From contig JARFJB010001912.1 in NCBI GenBank assembly GCA_036346205.1, positions 434,001 through 498,000 of the forward strand: DNA of 64,000 bases, read 5' to 3'. The DNA is from Vesta saturnalis (lineage: Eukaryota; Arthropoda; Insecta; Coleoptera; Lampyridae). Positions 62,527 to 64,000 of this stretch are shown here, one piece after another. Within the stretch, counting starts at the first letter, position 1; every line of letters starts with the position of its first letter. The notes below the pieces were generated by a model. It was given only the letters and a program-made list of their open reading frames with translations. It was not told where the DNA came from and did not search any database. A program made the position numbers and the translations under genes.

Positions 62527-63457
62527 TCGTAGGCAGGTAGGTAGGTACCCGACCGGTCAGTAAATAAAGCTTCGTAAAACAGGAATTAATTTGTAGTAAA
62601 TTCTAAAGGGGTAGAAAAAAGTGAACGATGAGCTACAATTAATACCAAATCAACGGGTCGTTACAATCTCCAGGCTTATCCTGATCATTTAATTTATGTA
62701 TGCTTTATAGGAGAAATGTAGTAAGGCTTTTTTTTAATTTCTAAATGTAGTTTTAAGGAAAAAAATTATTTGACAACAAAAAATATATGTGTTTATTGTA
62801 CAACTTGTCTCCGCTTTGCCATTGGAAACTATTTTACAACCACAGGTCACGTCTTATATTAAAAAAATGGGAAGCATACTAAATAAAATTATAGTTAGAT
62901 TACAAGCAAACGCAAATCCAAAACGTTCGTTGCATCAAATTAGCTTCCTCGTCTCGCTGGTCTACATTGAACTACGTGCTGTCCCAAACTGCAGTCTGTG
63001 TAACTGGGCTGTCGTTTGTCAGGTCCGCAACCCTTCGGCTGAAACGGTGTGTGTTCGGAAAGGAGAAACACAGGTATACGCGTAAATCAACACTAAAATT
63101 TGATATTACCATAAATAAAGTTATTTGTCTTATATCATAAATTTTTTATTGATCATACATATATTGACGCTCATTATGGCTCTAAATAAATAAAATTGCA
63201 TGATTTGGTTTTTCACTGTTTAGTAAAGTTTCGTTTGTTACCTTTTTTTTAATGACCTTTTAGATACCTAAAGACTTTCTAAAAAACATTAATTTCGACC
63301 GGCCTTTCGGAAAACGTCCCAAGTTTCCGATGTCTACATCTGTGTCCGGCAGTAGTACCTCTAATAAATTTTATTATTACATTCAAGAAAACATTACTTT
63401 ATATTCTGTATTTCTGTCATTTTACATAGAAAAATCATGTTTATAAATAATATGTTA
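62527..63457. other. AT-rich stretch with one doubtful ORF
   Basis: A 98-codon plus-strand frame at 62789-63085 has a less AT-rich end (CNWAVVCQVRNPSAETV) and a downstream AATAAA (about 63111), but no recognisable domain. The rest is AT-rich. Confidence 0.35.
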
Positions 63458-63778
63458 TCAATTACATATTATATAAGTAGCGTCTATATTTGTAATCAGG
63501 ACAATTATTCCAAGTCCAAAAATTATTGACATAACCGTAATAAATCTATTAACTGGTATATACATTAATGTTAGTGTACATATTAGTAGTCTGATTATGA
63601 ATTCTATAATCATTAACATTGCATAGATTGTTAATCCAATAAGCCGAAAAACTCCAAAACGTAGTATGATTCCAAGAAAAATTATTCCAAGTAGCTCTAT
63701 GAGATAAGAATTAACTAATGACATATTTATGTAATACTTACTAAATAGAATAATCTTCGTTTTCTCGTTCCACTCCAT
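63458..63778 (-). CDS. Hypothetical small membrane protein ORF
   Basis: A 106-codon frame on the minus strand with ATG in AAGATGG context. After a short charged N-terminus (MEWNEKTK) it has about three hydrophobic stretches (residues about 22-45, 48-72 and 80-100) that could span a membrane. A minus-strand AATAAA lies about 83 bases after the stop (63370-63375). AT-rich DNA readily gives hydrophobic Ile/Leu/Phe-rich ORFs, so chance is a real alternative. No family is recognised. Confidence 0.2.
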   Translation of the reverse strand: MEWNEKTKIILFSKYYINMSLVNSYLIELLGIIFLGIILRFGVFRLIGLTIYAMLMIIEFIIRLLICTLTLMYIPVNRFITVMSIIFGLGIIVLITNIDATYIICN

Positions 63779-64000
63779 CTTAGTTCAGTTAAAGATACAA
63801 ATATGGATATTAAGTATATAATTAATCACTAAAAATGTAATGATGTAAATACGGTTTATAGCAAAACATCAAATTTTTACCTACCAAAAAATTTTGCAGC
63901 AAATTTATATTTGACAGATTTACATCTAATATTTTAGGTTATGTTTACATAGGTAGACGCGTTAAAATCGGGGAGTAACTATAACACCGAATAATAAATA
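63779..64000. other. AT-rich right edge, nothing recognised
   Basis: No ORF, repeat or RNA feature seen in the last 220 bases. Confidence 0.5.

Overview
The window looks like AT-rich intergenic DNA from an animal nuclear genome, most likely an insect or other arthropod. The evidence is the unique sequence (short AT-rich ORFs, no operons), the set of transposon relics (two mariner-type, one Tc1-type, a Penelope-like element, and four non-LTR retrotransposon pieces of at least three kinds) and very long simple-sequence arrays. No host gene can be recognised with confidence, and no tRNA, rRNA or CRISPR was found. The species cannot be named from the sequence.

Layout. 1-546: a diverged tandem repeat of about 105-147 bp, open at the left edge. 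3192-3840: a dead mariner transposon, minus strand. 3893-7150: a CA-rich tract, a 5'-truncated Tx1/L1-like LINE on the plus strand (4633-7102) and a second pure AC tract, so the LINE sits inside CA microsatellite. 10394-21990: an 11.6 kb GT-rich satellite block, mostly a 10-bp unit (GTGTCTGCGT) organised into a higher-order repeat of about 1.25-1.35 kb, ending in duplicated GAGT-rich segments and an 8-bp array. 26896-29523: a dead Tc1-like transposase, then a Penelope-like element tail arranged as a head-to-head inverted dimer with a recognisable GIY-YIG endonuclease fragment. 33 kb and 36 kb: interspersed repeats and a possible LTR end with a tRNA-Lys type primer-binding site. 37205-42380: a 5.2 kb hexanucleotide satellite with alternating TCTGTG and TCTGCG blocks, then a degenerate part. 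47025-49010: a second LINE (minus strand, Jockey/CR1-like RT), again between CA-type simple repeats. 50241: a second possible LTR end. 52213-52630: a second mariner relic carrying a 52-bp tandem duplication. 55594-59217: an isolated LINE endonuclease fragment, then a decayed LINE with endonuclease and reverse transcriptase, both minus strand. The last 5 kb hold only small ORFs of doubtful status.

Every mobile element found here carries stops, frameshifts, deletions or truncation. The longest open reading frames in the window (up to about 1,440 codons) lie in the satellites and come from the lack of stop triplets in those repeats. They are not genes. With the two large arrays, the picture is of a repeat-rich, gene-poor region of heterochromatin type. 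That reading is inference.
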